The notes: a model not told the origin generated them from the sequence alone. Counted from the stretch's first letter, positions 1 through 6,769 are shown. The stretch: 8,472 bases of DNA from Lysobacterales bacterium (GCA_009692275.1 SHZL01000111.1:1-8472), one strand, 5' to 3'. Made by a program: numbers and translations.

Positions 1-125
1 AGGTAGCAATAGATTCCCACCAGCGGAAACAAGGGCAACAGGACAGACAAAATCCACAGATAGCGCTTGTGGTCGCGGTATTCGATCGTCCCCGTTTCGG
101 GGTGTTGCATGGTGTAGATATGCAT
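1..125 (-). CDS. alkB: Alkane 1-monooxygenase-like (AlkB) N-terminus, partial
   Basis: Only the first 41 codons lie in the window; the gene runs off the left edge. The peptide starts MHIYTMQHPETGTIEYRDHK and continues with KRYLWILSVLLPLFPLVGIY. A charged D-x-K-R stretch leading into an L-W-I-L-S-V-L first membrane helix is the usual N-terminus of AlkB-type membrane di-iron alkane hydroxylases, which oxidise n-alkanes to 1-alkanols at the inner membrane. None of the histidine boxes are inside the window, so a related membrane fatty-acid hydroxylase or desaturase cannot be excluded. The start is uncertain. The ATG at 125 has AGGAG (146-142) 16 nt upstream, which is long. An in-frame TTG at 131 would sit 10 nt from that AGGAG, and an internal ATG lies at 110. 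The gene begins 19 nt after the stop of the kinase-like gene on the same strand, so co-transcription is likely. Confidence 0.65.
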   Translation of the reverse strand, partial: MHIYTMQHPETGTIEYRDHKRYLWILSVLLPLFPLVGIYCY

Positions 126-144
126 GGCCAATGTTCCAAAGCTC

Positions 145-1146
145 CTAGCTGGCGGGAAGGTAAGGGCGAATCAAAGCCTGTGCATTGGCCCTGGCCTTGA
201 TGCGGGCACAGAGCTGGAAGGTACCCATGAGTTTACGATGCAAAAAGGCCGTGTCGGGAGGAGGCGCTCTGAAGTCCCTGGCGTGATGCAGGAACATCTC
301 GAAGCCTTTCTCCCGCGTGCGCTTGAGCAAGTCTGATGCGCCAAAATCATACAGCCCCTCATGGCAGATGGGCGAGCACACCATGCGGATCAGGGTTAAC
401 AGCCGCTCGGCGTGTGCGGAACTGTCGGCAGCATCCATGTAGCCAATTTGCTCCGCATAATGCCGCACGGCACCGTCGTCCCCGTCAATCAGGGCGCGCG
501 CGATATGGCCATAGCGGCTGGTGAAAGCCCGGCTGAAGGTAACGGTTGAACCCAGGTCGAGCAGGACGATCTTTCCATCTTCGGGGCGATAGAAGTAGTT
601 GGCGAAATTCGGATCGGACTGCATGGTACGGAATTCAAACAACTCGCGGTACATCAGGCCTTGCAGCAAGGCCCCCACGCGGTCCCGTTCTTCTTGGGCA
701 ACGCCGTCCCCGCCCAGCGATTCAATCGGGACACTGGGTACGTAGTCAAAGGAAGAAAACAGCCGCTCCCAACCTTTGCCGTATTCGCGCCCCAATACCC
801 GGCGAACCTGGCTGTCCGGCATGGTGTCAGCGGAGTCGCGCAGGATGGCCAGTGCCGCAGCAAAAGGCGCCGGTAACAGATCGCTGCTTTCCATGGACAC
901 CATTTGCCCCAGCTTCATGGCGGCGCCACGCATGCTGGACAAACTCCTGGCCAATTTCTGCGCATTGGCGGTGGACAGGAATACGCTGGCAGCCTGTGCA
1001 GGCTCCAGGCCGGTCATTCTTCGCACCGCTTCGGCGACACCACCAGCCGCCAGTTCGCCGGCAGCCATCCCGAGGCGCAGGATGCGCCCGATTCGGCTGG
1101 TGGGCACGCGTGACTGCCGGCGCGGTTTCTTTGGTTTTGTTGTCAT
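145..1146 (-). CDS. ABC1/UbiB (AarF/ADCK)-family kinase-like protein with an internal in-frame deletion
   Basis: This 333-aa protein is recognisable as the roughly 440-aa ABC1/AarF family, atypical kinase-like ATPases linked in other members to ubiquinone biosynthesis and lipid homeostasis. Visible family blocks are the KxGQ motif (K78-L-G-Q81) in R-G-A-A-M-K-L-G-Q, the following D-L-L-P segment, G-K-G-W-E-R-L-F near 123-130, the catalytic-loop equivalent D178-P-N-F-A-N-Y, a DFG-equivalent written D197-L-G, and a C-terminal H-E-G-L-Y-D-F-G-A-S-D block. Between F-D-Y-V-P137 and V-P-I-E-S-L144, about 110 residues present in typical members are absent. These normally contain the alanine-rich nucleotide loop (AAASIGQVH type), the ATP-anchoring lysine and the E-E-A-D-Y helix. 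The frame stays open, so the product could be a pseudokinase, a decayed gene or an assembly artefact. No clear Shine-Dalgarno sequence precedes the ATG at 1146. It is the first gene of a probable two-gene unit with the alkB-like gene. Confidence 0.8.
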   Translation of the reverse strand: MTTKPKKPRRQSRVPTSRIGRILRLGMAAGELAAGGVAEAVRRMTGLEPAQAASVFLSTANAQKLARSLSSMRGAAMKLGQMVSMESSDLLPAPFAAALAILRDSADTMPDSQVRRVLGREYGKGWERLFSSFDYVPSVPIESLGGDGVAQEERDRVGALLQGLMYRELFEFRTMQSDPNFANYFYRPEDGKIVLLDLGSTVTFSRAFTSRYGHIARALIDGDDGAVRHYAEQIGYMDAADSSAHAERLLTLIRMVCSPICHEGLYDFGASDLLKRTREKGFEMFLHHARDFRAPPPDTAFLHRKLMGTFQLCARIKARANAQALIRPYLPAS

Positions 1147-1223
1147 CAGGTATTGTGCTACACACAGCTTTTCTCTACCATACGCACGCTTTTAGAACTC
1201 CCCTGCAGAACTTATGTCCCTGC

Positions 1224-1279
1224 GGCCCGGAATGGTCCGGATGGTTTTCCGGCCATAGATAGACTACGGGCCGATTTTT
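1224..1279 (+). promoter_or_regulatory. Possible leader stem-loop region upstream of ybiT
   Basis: The 143-nt divergent gap holds overlapping inverted repeats. Arm 1224-1232 (GGCCCGGAA, with one bulged C) can pair with TTCCGGCC at 1247-1254. The last five bases of that second arm, CGGCC (1250-1254), can instead pair with GGCCG at 1269-1273, which is followed by ATTTTT (1274-1279). The two pairings exclude each other, the general shape of an attenuator. The second stem is only 5 bp with a 14-nt loop, so the terminator-like form is weak. This is sequence geometry only; YbiT is not known to me to be attenuated. Confidence 0.2.
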
Positions 1280-1301
1280 CTATGCACGGATGGAATTTGT
1301 T

Positions 1302-2921
1302 GTGATCACTACCGCTAACATCACTATGCAGTTTGGCGCCAAGCCCCTGTTCGAGAATATCTCGGCCAAGTTCGGCAACGGCAACCGCTATGGCCTGATC
1401 GGCGCCAATGGCTGTGGCAAGTCCACCCTGATGAAAATCCTTGGCGGTGAACTGGAACCCTCTGCCGGGCATGTCAAAGTGGACGCCAACGAGCGCCTGG
1501 GCAAGCTGCGCCAGGACCAGTTCGCTTTTGAAGAATACAGCGTTATCGATACCGTGATCATGGGCTATGAGCGGCTGTGGGCGGTGAAGCAGGAACGCGA
1601 TCGCATCTACTCCCTGGCGGAGATGAGCGAAGCAGAGGGCATGCAAGTAGCCGACCTGGAAGTGGAGTTTGCCGAACTCGATGGCTACACCGCGGAGTCG
1701 CGGGCCGGTGAATTGCTGCTGGGCCTGGACATTCCCGAGTCGCAGCATTTTGGGCCGATGAGCGCGGTGGCGCCGGGCTGGAAGTTGCGTGTATTGCTGG
1801 CGCAAGCCCTGTTTGCCGATCCGGATATCCTGTTGCTGGATGAGCCCACCAACAACCTGGATATCAATACCATCCGCTGGCTGGAAGACATGCTCAACCA
1901 GCGCAGCAGCACCATGATCATCATTTCCCATGACCGCCATTTTCTGAACAGTGTGTGTACCCACATGGCGGACCTCGATTTCGGCGAGTTGCGCGTGTAC
2001 CCGGGCAATTACGATGAATACATGACGGCGTCCACGCAGGTGCGCGAGCAGTTGCTGTCCGACAATGCCAAGAAAAAGGCGCAGATCACCGAACTGCAGG
2101 TTTTTGTGAGCCGTTTCAGCGCCAATGCCTCCAAGGCAAAACAGGCCACTTCCCGTGCCCGGCAGATCGATAAAATCCAGCTGGCGGAAGTGAAGCCCTC
2201 CAGCCGGGTGAGCCCTTACATTCGCTTTAACCAGGAAAAGAAACTCTATCGCCTCGCGCTTGAGGCCCGGGGCTTGAGCAAGGGATACACCGGTAAACCC
2301 CTGTTCAGCAAGCTCGACCTGCAGGTCGAAGTGGGTGCCAGGGTCGCCATCATCGGCGCCAGCGGCATCGGCAAAACCACCTTGTTGAGCACTTTGCTGG
2401 GCGCGCTTGAGCCGGATGCCGGAATGCGCAAATGGTCGGAAAATGCCGATATCGGCTATTTTGGCCAGGAGCACAGTGCGGACTTCGAGCAGGACATGGA
2501 CCTGTATTCCTGGATGGCGCAGTGGGGCAAGCCGCAGGATGACGAGCAGGTACTGCGCGGTACACTGGGGCGCCTGTTGTTCGCCAACCACGAAATCAAT
2601 AAATCGGTCAAAGTCATCTCCGGTGGCGAGCAGGCCCGCATGCTGTTTGGTAAACTCATGCTGCAAATGCCCAACATCCTGCTGATGGATGAGCCCACCA
2701 ATCACCTGGACATGGAGTCCATCGAAGCGCTTAACCTCGCGCTGGATAACTACCCCGGTACCCTGTTTTTCGTCAGCCACGACCGCGAATTCATTTCCTC
2801 GCTGGCCACCCGCATCATCGAAATCACCGCCGATGGCGTGATTGATTTCAAAGGCAGCTACGATGAATATCTGCGCAGCCAGGGCATCGAGGGATCTGAC
2901 CGCCAACGCGCGGTAAGTTAG
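1302..2921 (+). CDS. ybiT: YbiT-type ABC-F translation-associated ATPase
   Basis: This soluble ABC-F protein of 539 aa has two ATP-binding cassettes and no membrane domain. ABC-F proteins act on the ribosome (E-site factors or target-protection factors); the exact role of YbiT is less well defined. Numbered from the GTG start, the first cassette has Walker A with K40, a degenerate signature (V-A-P-G-W-K-L-R-V, typical of YbiT), Walker B ending D180-E181-P-T-N-N-L-D, and switch S-H-D-R-H-F. The lysine-rich helical linker (D-N-A-K-K-K-A-Q-I...F-S-A-N-A-S-K) follows. The second cassette has Walker A with K358-T-T, signature S440-G-G-E-Q, Walker B D463-E464-P-T-N-H-L-D and S-H-D-R-E-F. I place the start at GTG 1302 because family members begin MI-x-TANITMQFG and GGA at 1292-1294 lies 7 nt upstream. 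An in-frame ATG at 1290 would add four residues but has no ribosome-binding site. It converges with the PQQ dehydrogenase gene across 41 nt. Confidence 0.95.
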   Translation: MITTANITMQFGAKPLFENISAKFGNGNRYGLIGANGCGKSTLMKILGGELEPSAGHVKVDANERLGKLRQDQFAFEEYSVIDTVIMGYERLWAVKQERDRIYSLAEMSEAEGMQVADLEVEFAELDGYTAESRAGELLLGLDIPESQHFGPMSAVAPGWKLRVLLAQALFADPDILLLDEPTNNLDINTIRWLEDMLNQRSSTMIIISHDRHFLNSVCTHMADLDFGELRVYPGNYDEYMTASTQVREQLLSDNAKKKAQITELQVFVSRFSANASKAKQATSRARQIDKIQLAEVKPSSRVSPYIRFNQEKKLYRLALEARGLSKGYTGKPLFSKLDLQVEVGARVAIIGASGIGKTTLLSTLLGALEPDAGMRKWSENADIGYFGQEHSADFEQDMDLYSWMAQWGKPQDDEQVLRGTLGRLLFANHEINKSVKVISGGEQARMLFGKLMLQMPNILLMDEPTNHLDMESIEALNLALDNYPGTLFFVSHDREFISSLATRIIEITADGVIDFKGSYDEYLRSQGIEGSDRQRAVS

Positions 2922-2962
2922 CGAACCAGATTTCTTTTGTGCGGGCGGTGTGGTTTTTAAAT

Positions 2963-5092
2963 CTATTCAACAGGCAATGAGAACGCCACAAAAGCATTTC
3001 CTACAGGATTTTCCAATTCGCCGCCCGTGGCTGGAACCAGGAGAAACTGCCTCCCGTCCACCATGTAGACCGTGGGCGGCGCAGATCCCATAAACGGAAG
3101 TTCGTGACTCCACAGCTCTTGCCCGGTCTTTTTGTCAAAGGCCCTAATCAAATTGTCCGTGGTACCTGCTATAAATATCAAACCGCCACCGGTCACTACA
3201 GGGCCACCCAGGTTTTCAGTTCCTACGGTTGCAAAACCTCGCTCTTCCAGTAATTTGTCTTTTCCCAATGGGACTTTCCAAATTATCCGGCCGGTATTCA
3301 GATCAAGCGCATTGAGCCAGCCCCAGGGAGGTTTGTTGGCGGGGTAGCCCTCGTTGTCCGTGAACACGCGCCAACCGGTGAAATGGAATTGAGCAGGAAT
3401 AGTGTTTTGTAGCGCCAGCAATTGCTGATTCACCTCCGGCTTCACCGACTGGATGTATTCCACCACGTCGTCAATCGTGGCCGGTTGCAGGTGGCTAAAT
3501 CCCGGCATGTTACGTATCCCCTGGTGGACAGTCTGCCGAATAAAATCTTCTGACCGCCGCTCCTCAATGCCATACAAAGCCGGGTTGACATCAACACCTT
3601 GCAGTCCGGAGCCGTGGCAGGCCGAACAATGCTCGATGTATGATTTTCGCTGGCGTGGGTAAGGCAACTTGATTTGATCCAGCCCGGCTACATTCACCAC
3701 CCGAATTCGCCAGGGCACGTCGTTTGAGCTCACGTACAGTATATGAGTATAGGGGTCCACTGCCCCCCCCGGCCACTCCGCGCCACCCCCAATCCCGAAG
3801 AAAATGCTATCTTTCCCCTCCGCAAACGCCGGGAAAAATCCCGCATTCGACTGATCAAAAACCTTCCTGGAAAACGCATAATTTTCCGGCCCAAGATCGG
3901 TCAAGTCATCCGCCACAAACTCCTGTTTCGAAAACGGTTCCGGTAACTCCACGTCTGGTTGATACTCTGCCGCGTGCTCGCCTTGAAGTTTGGCGTCCGG
4001 AGCACGTCTCAATCTCCACGGATATATGGGTTTGCCGGTTACGCGATCCAGTAAAATCGTATTGCCGTGTTTAGTGACGGCCACGACTACATCGAATACC
4101 ACACTGTCACGCACAATCTGGGTAAGTATCGGGGGGGCAGGAACGTCTTGGTCCCAAACGTCGTGAGCAATTTCCTGAAATGACCAGACAATATTTCCAT
4201 TACGTACGTCGATTGCCAGCAGACTGTCGGTATTTTTGTTGTCTCCAGGGCGGCTGACGCCAACGAAGGCAGGCTTTGGATTGCCGGTGGACACAAATAC
4301 CAAACCGCGTTCCTCGTCCACAGAAATCCCTGACCATGGATTTGCGCCGGAGTAGGTGCTGTCAACAGTCTCGGCGCTGCGCGGTAATGGCTCCAAAAGC
4401 GGGGTAATCCACCGGACTTCGCCGGTGACGACATCCAATCCCTCTACTTTGGCAGTACCACGAACAGGATAAATAATCGTGCCTTTTGCAATAGCCGGAG
4501 CGACCAAACTTTGACCGTCTCTGGCAACAACACCATTTTTGCCGAACTGAGTGACTGGTTTGCCATCAAGAGACAAAGCATATAAATTATTCCCCGACGC
4601 GAAATAAATTCTGGGTCCCGTGGAGCCGTTTCCAGGCCAGCTAACCAGGCCCCTTATCGCGGGTTTCCCTTCGGTCTGGAATCGCCACTGTTCTTTCCCT
4701 GTCGCCCCATCCAAAGCTACTATGTAACTCCCTGGAATTGGAAGAATCACCATGCCTTTGACAAAAATCGGGTTGGCCTGAATAACGTCGGGATACTCTG
4801 ATCTGTATGTCCACGCGACTCTCAGTTTTGCTACGTTAGAGCGATTTATTTGCGCGAACGAGGAATAACGGTTTGACATGGCATTGGCATTGCTTCTCGA
4901 CCAACTTTCAAAATAACCCGGCTCAATCAACGACTCCGACCGGGTGAGTTCCGAGCTTTTTGCTGGATCTAAAGTCTTATAGTTTGGAGGTATTGACGTT
5001 GGGGCTAATGTGGCGCCAAACAGCAAGCCTGCGGACAGCACGGTTAAAAAGTATTTCCCTGCTTTCCAATGCTTGTGGGTGTTTTGAAACAT
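2963..5092 (-). CDS. Exported PQQ-dependent dehydrogenase with inserted cytochrome c domain
   Basis: This 709-aa quinohaemoprotein oxidises a small substrate (alcohol or aldose; identity not visible) in the periplasm with PQQ, passing electrons to its own haem c. Residues 1-34 form a signal peptide: basic K-H-W-K-A-G-K, a hydrophobic core F-L-T-V-L-S-A-G-L-L-F-G, and cleavage near A-T-L-A. The propeller begins around S-N-R-Y-S-S-F-A-Q-I-N and shows repeated A-x-D-x-x-T-G-x-x-x-W motifs. H310-D-V-W-D-Q-D-V-P318 matches the H-D-L-W-D-x-D-x-P segment that carries the catalytic aspartate in glucose-dehydrogenase-like members. C489-S-A-C492-H493 binds haem c, with M529 (R-N-M-P-G-F) the probable sixth ligand. 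Propeller repeats resume afterwards (P-P-W-G-W-L-N-A-L-D), so the cytochrome is inserted before the last blades rather than added C-terminally. I chose the ATG at 5092 because it opens directly into the signal peptide; a TTG at 5131 adds 13 residues. No PQQ biosynthesis genes are nearby. The gene is visibly more AT-rich than both neighbours, suggesting separate acquisition. Confidence 0.9.
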   Translation of the reverse strand: MFQNTHKHWKAGKYFLTVLSAGLLFGATLAPTSIPPNYKTLDPAKSSELTRSESLIEPGYFESWSRSNANAMSNRYSSFAQINRSNVAKLRVAWTYRSEYPDVIQANPIFVKGMVILPIPGSYIVALDGATGKEQWRFQTEGKPAIRGLVSWPGNGSTGPRIYFASGNNLYALSLDGKPVTQFGKNGVVARDGQSLVAPAIAKGTIIYPVRGTAKVEGLDVVTGEVRWITPLLEPLPRSAETVDSTYSGANPWSGISVDEERGLVFVSTGNPKPAFVGVSRPGDNKNTDSLLAIDVRNGNIVWSFQEIAHDVWDQDVPAPPILTQIVRDSVVFDVVVAVTKHGNTILLDRVTGKPIYPWRLRRAPDAKLQGEHAAEYQPDVELPEPFSKQEFVADDLTDLGPENYAFSRKVFDQSNAGFFPAFAEGKDSIFFGIGGGAEWPGGAVDPYTHILYVSSNDVPWRIRVVNVAGLDQIKLPYPRQRKSYIEHCSACHGSGLQGVDVNPALYGIEERRSEDFIRQTVHQGIRNMPGFSHLQPATIDDVVEYIQSVKPEVNQQLLALQNTIPAQFHFTGWRVFTDNEGYPANKPPWGWLNALDLNTGRIIWKVPLGKDKLLEERGFATVGTENLGGPVVTGGGLIFIAGTTDNLIRAFDKKTGQELWSHELPFMGSAPPTVYMVDGRQFLLVPATGGELENPVGNAFVAFSLPVE

Positions 5093-5133
5093 GAGTGACG
5101 GAAGTATTAAGGCACAATTCGTTAAAATCAAGA

Positions 5134-5183
5134 ATAATAGCTCACCAACGTAAAGCGGTTATCGTTAGCGATGCTACGCTTTA
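5134..5183. promoter_or_regulatory. Dyad-symmetric candidate operator with -10-like box
   Basis: TAAAGCG (5151-5157) is mirrored by CGCTTTA (5177-5183). Inside it, ATCG (5161-5164) is mirrored by CGAT (5169-5172) around a TTAG centre. The nested two-level dyad spans 33 bp in the 199-bp gap between divergent genes. On the minus strand a TATTAT -10-like hexamer lies at 5139-5134, so the dyad would cover the spacer and -35 zone of a promoter for the PQQ dehydrogenase gene. No good -35 is visible, which would suit an activated promoter. The same arms could also form a hairpin in RNA. The operator role is inferred from position and symmetry. Confidence 0.35.
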
Positions 5184-5291
5184 GTCCCGGCCGTAAAAAG
5201 AATATCGGCTGGCAGCCGTCGGCACCCTGTCCCCAACTAATAGAATGTCGCAGTCATTGGTTTATACTTCCTACACATAAAGGGGGTCAAA

Positions 5292-6527
5292 ATGCCAAAC
5301 GCGACCAGCACGTCCAAACGGGTTTTCGTAGTTGACGACAGCACCATGGCCGTCGCTGTCACGGTCCGGCTCCTGAAAGATGCAGGTTATGATGCCGAAG
5401 GCCAGATTGGTTCGGCTGATGCGATGGAGCGTATCCGCGAGTTAAAGCCGGATTTTGTCATCAGCGATGTCATGATGCCGGGCATCAACGGTTTTGAATT
5501 GCTCAATATGATTCGGGGCAATGACAACCTCGACCACGTGCGCATCATCATGGCTTCGGCCAAGGCCTACGAAGCAGATCGCTTAAAGGCGAAGAAGCTG
5601 GGCGCAGACGGCTACATCATCAAGCCGTTCACCCTGGAAAAGTTCGAAGTCATCGTAAACTCCCTGGGCACCATGACCCTCTCGGCCTGGGGCGTGCGCG
5701 GAACTTTGCCCATGCCGCAGGAAGGGTACATTCGTTACGGTGGAAATACCTCGTGTTACTCATTGCAGTATGCACCGGACCGGCACCTGGTTTTTGACGC
5801 CGGCACCGGTATAAAAAATTGTGGCACCGCCCTGATGAAAAGCGGGTCGGCGCGCATGACGGTCGACCTGTTCATAACTCACCCGCATTGGGATCACATC
5901 AATGCCTTTCCCTTCTTTACCCCGCTGTATGTCACCGGGAATGCCGTGCGGGTTCACGGGGTTGCCCAGGATGAACTGGGTTTCGAGCAGTTGATGGTGG
6001 CCCAGATGGATGGGGTTTACTTTCCCGTCACCGTGCGGGAATTTGGCGCCCATGTGACTTTCCATGAAATTGGCGAGCAGCAAGTCGCGATTGATGGCAT
6101 CAGCGTGCGCAGCATGCTGTTGAAGCATCCGGGACATTGCCTCGGCTACCGCGTGGATTACGCGGGCAGGAGCTTTTGCTACATCACCGACAATGAGCTT
6201 TACCTGCAGAATTCCGAATTTGCTGACGAAGAATTCATGCACAACCTGGCCAATTTTTGCCGCGGCGCCAACGTGCTGGTACATGACTGCACCTACTTCG
6301 ACAAGGAGTATGCCAGCAAGGTGCACTGGGGCCATTCATCCCTGAGCGAGGTATGCCGCCTGGCGCACCTGGCCGAGGTGGAACGCCTGTGGATCCACCA
6401 TCACGACCCCGACCAGGCGGATGAGGATATCGCGCGTAAATTGGAGTTCTGCGAGGGCGTACTGCAAAGCCTGGGGAGCAAAACCATCGCCGTGCTGCCG
6501 CAGGAAGGAATGAGCGAGCTGGTATAG
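5292..6527 (+). CDS. Response-regulator receiver domain fused to a metallo-beta-lactamase-fold hydrolase
   Basis: This 411-aa soluble two-domain protein has a receiver domain in residues 9-125: acidic pair D15-D16, phospho-acceptor D59 in S-D-V-M-M-P-G, switch S89 in M-A-S-A, and K111 in I-K-P-F. Residues 129-411 form an MBL-fold domain of the W-G-V-R-G-x-x-P...R-Y-G-G-N-T-S-C type, with D169-A-G-T-G and a complete metal-binding H197-x-H199-x-D201-H202. Further probable ligands are H279 or H282 (K-H-P-G-H), D300 (Y-I-T-D-N-E) and a histidine in H369-H-H-D-P. This MBL subgroup resembles cyclic-nucleotide or cyclic-phosphate phosphodiesterases and RNase Z-like enzymes; the substrate is unknown. 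The fusion suggests a two-component regulator whose output is enzymatic, with no DNA-binding domain. AAGGGGG (5280-5286) lies 5 nt before the ATG, a strong ribosome-binding site, and TATACT at 5263-5268 could be a -10 box. No histidine kinase is in the window, so the partner kinase must lie elsewhere. Confidence 0.9.
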   Translation: MPNATSTSKRVFVVDDSTMAVAVTVRLLKDAGYDAEGQIGSADAMERIRELKPDFVISDVMMPGINGFELLNMIRGNDNLDHVRIIMASAKAYEADRLKAKKLGADGYIIKPFTLEKFEVIVNSLGTMTLSAWGVRGTLPMPQEGYIRYGGNTSCYSLQYAPDRHLVFDAGTGIKNCGTALMKSGSARMTVDLFITHPHWDHINAFPFFTPLYVTGNAVRVHGVAQDELGFEQLMVAQMDGVYFPVTVREFGAHVTFHEIGEQQVAIDGISVRSMLLKHPGHCLGYRVDYAGRSFCYITDNELYLQNSEFADEEFMHNLANFCRGANVLVHDCTYFDKEYASKVHWGHSSLSEVCRLAHLAEVERLWIHHHDPDQADEDIARKLEFCEGVLQSLGSKTIAVLPQEGMSELV

Positions 6528-6565
6528 GTATTTTTTCTCTGGCCATCATTAAAAATGGCGCGCAT

Positions 6566-6605
6566 TGTGCAGGAAGCACAGGTGCCGCGAAGCACAGGGA
6601 TGTGC
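6566..6605. repeat. Cluster of short alternating inverted repeats (REP-like or terminator-like)
   Basis: TGTGC (6566-6570) pairs with GCACA (6576-6580) around a 5-nt loop. GCACA (6592-6596) pairs with TGTGC (6601-6605) around GGGA. GTGC at 6582-6585 can pair with either neighbouring GCAC as an alternative. The 10-nt GAAGCACAGG occurs twice (6573-6582 and 6589-6598). The cluster lies in the 111-bp gap between the convergent receiver-MBL gene and the tRNA, where termination of both is expected. The stems are only 5 bp and lack a T-run, so intrinsic termination is not shown. Confidence 0.35.
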
Positions 6606-6638
6606 GAGAGCGGCCCCGGAGAGCAAGATCGGAAATAG

Positions 6639-6714
6639 TGGCGCGCCCGGAGAGATTCGAACTCCCGGCCACCTGGTTCGAAGCCAGGTGCTCTATCCAC
6701 TGAGCTACGGGCGC
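6639..6714 (-). tRNA. tRNA-Arg, anticodon TCG (reads CGA)
   Basis: A complete 76-nt cloverleaf reads on the minus strand. The acceptor stem GCGCCCG pairs with CGGGCGC, the D arm is GCTC/GAGC with a GG in the loop, and the anticodon stem CCTGG/CCAGG closes loop CTTCGAA, so the anticodon is TCG at 6681-6679. The variable loop has 5 nt. The T arm GGGAG/CTCTC, with one G-U pair, closes TTCGAAT. Discriminator G and an encoded CCA end the gene at 6639. The gene stands alone, without other tRNAs beside it. Confidence 0.97.
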
Positions 6715-6740
6715 TGGATTGCTGGTGTTTGCGGATCGCC

Positions 6741-6769
6741 AATGTATTCTTCTTCACCATTGCCCGCAA
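6741..6769 (-). promoter_or_regulatory. Sigma70-like promoter for the tRNA-Arg gene
   Basis: On the minus strand TTGCGG (6769-6764) and TACATT (6746-6741) are separated by exactly 17 nt. Transcription would start near 6734, about 20 nt before the tRNA 5' end, leaving a short leader for RNase P to remove. A GC-rich stretch (GGCGATCCGC) follows the -10 box, as at many stable-RNA promoters under stringent control. The assignment rests on spacing and position. Confidence 0.45.

Noticed and set aside
546..1262. 238-codon open frame on the plus strand
   Set aside because: It lies mostly opposite the conserved ABC1-family gene, and its proline-, arginine- and tryptophan-rich translation has no family resemblance.
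1212..2906. 564-codon open frame on the minus strand opposite ybiT
   Set aside because: It is the mirror of a strongly conserved ABC-F gene. Its translation is rich in histidine, alanine and glutamine in the pattern produced by the complement of high-GC codons, and it has no recognisable domain.
2924..2958. AACCA...TGGTT followed by T residues between the convergent ybiT and PQQ dehydrogenase genes, as a terminator
   Set aside because: The stem is 5 bp with a loop of more than 20 nt, so a stable intrinsic terminator is unlikely.
5760..6335. 191-codon open frame on the minus strand
   Set aside because: It is opposite the metal-binding core of the receiver-MBL gene, whose motifs are unmistakable on the plus strand.
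6615..6654. CCCGGAGAG repeated at the tRNA 3' end (6646-6654) and 31 bp further along (6615-6623), as if an attachment-site duplication
   Set aside because: Nine bases in GC-rich DNA is too short, there is no integrase in the window, and the distance is far too small for an integrated element.
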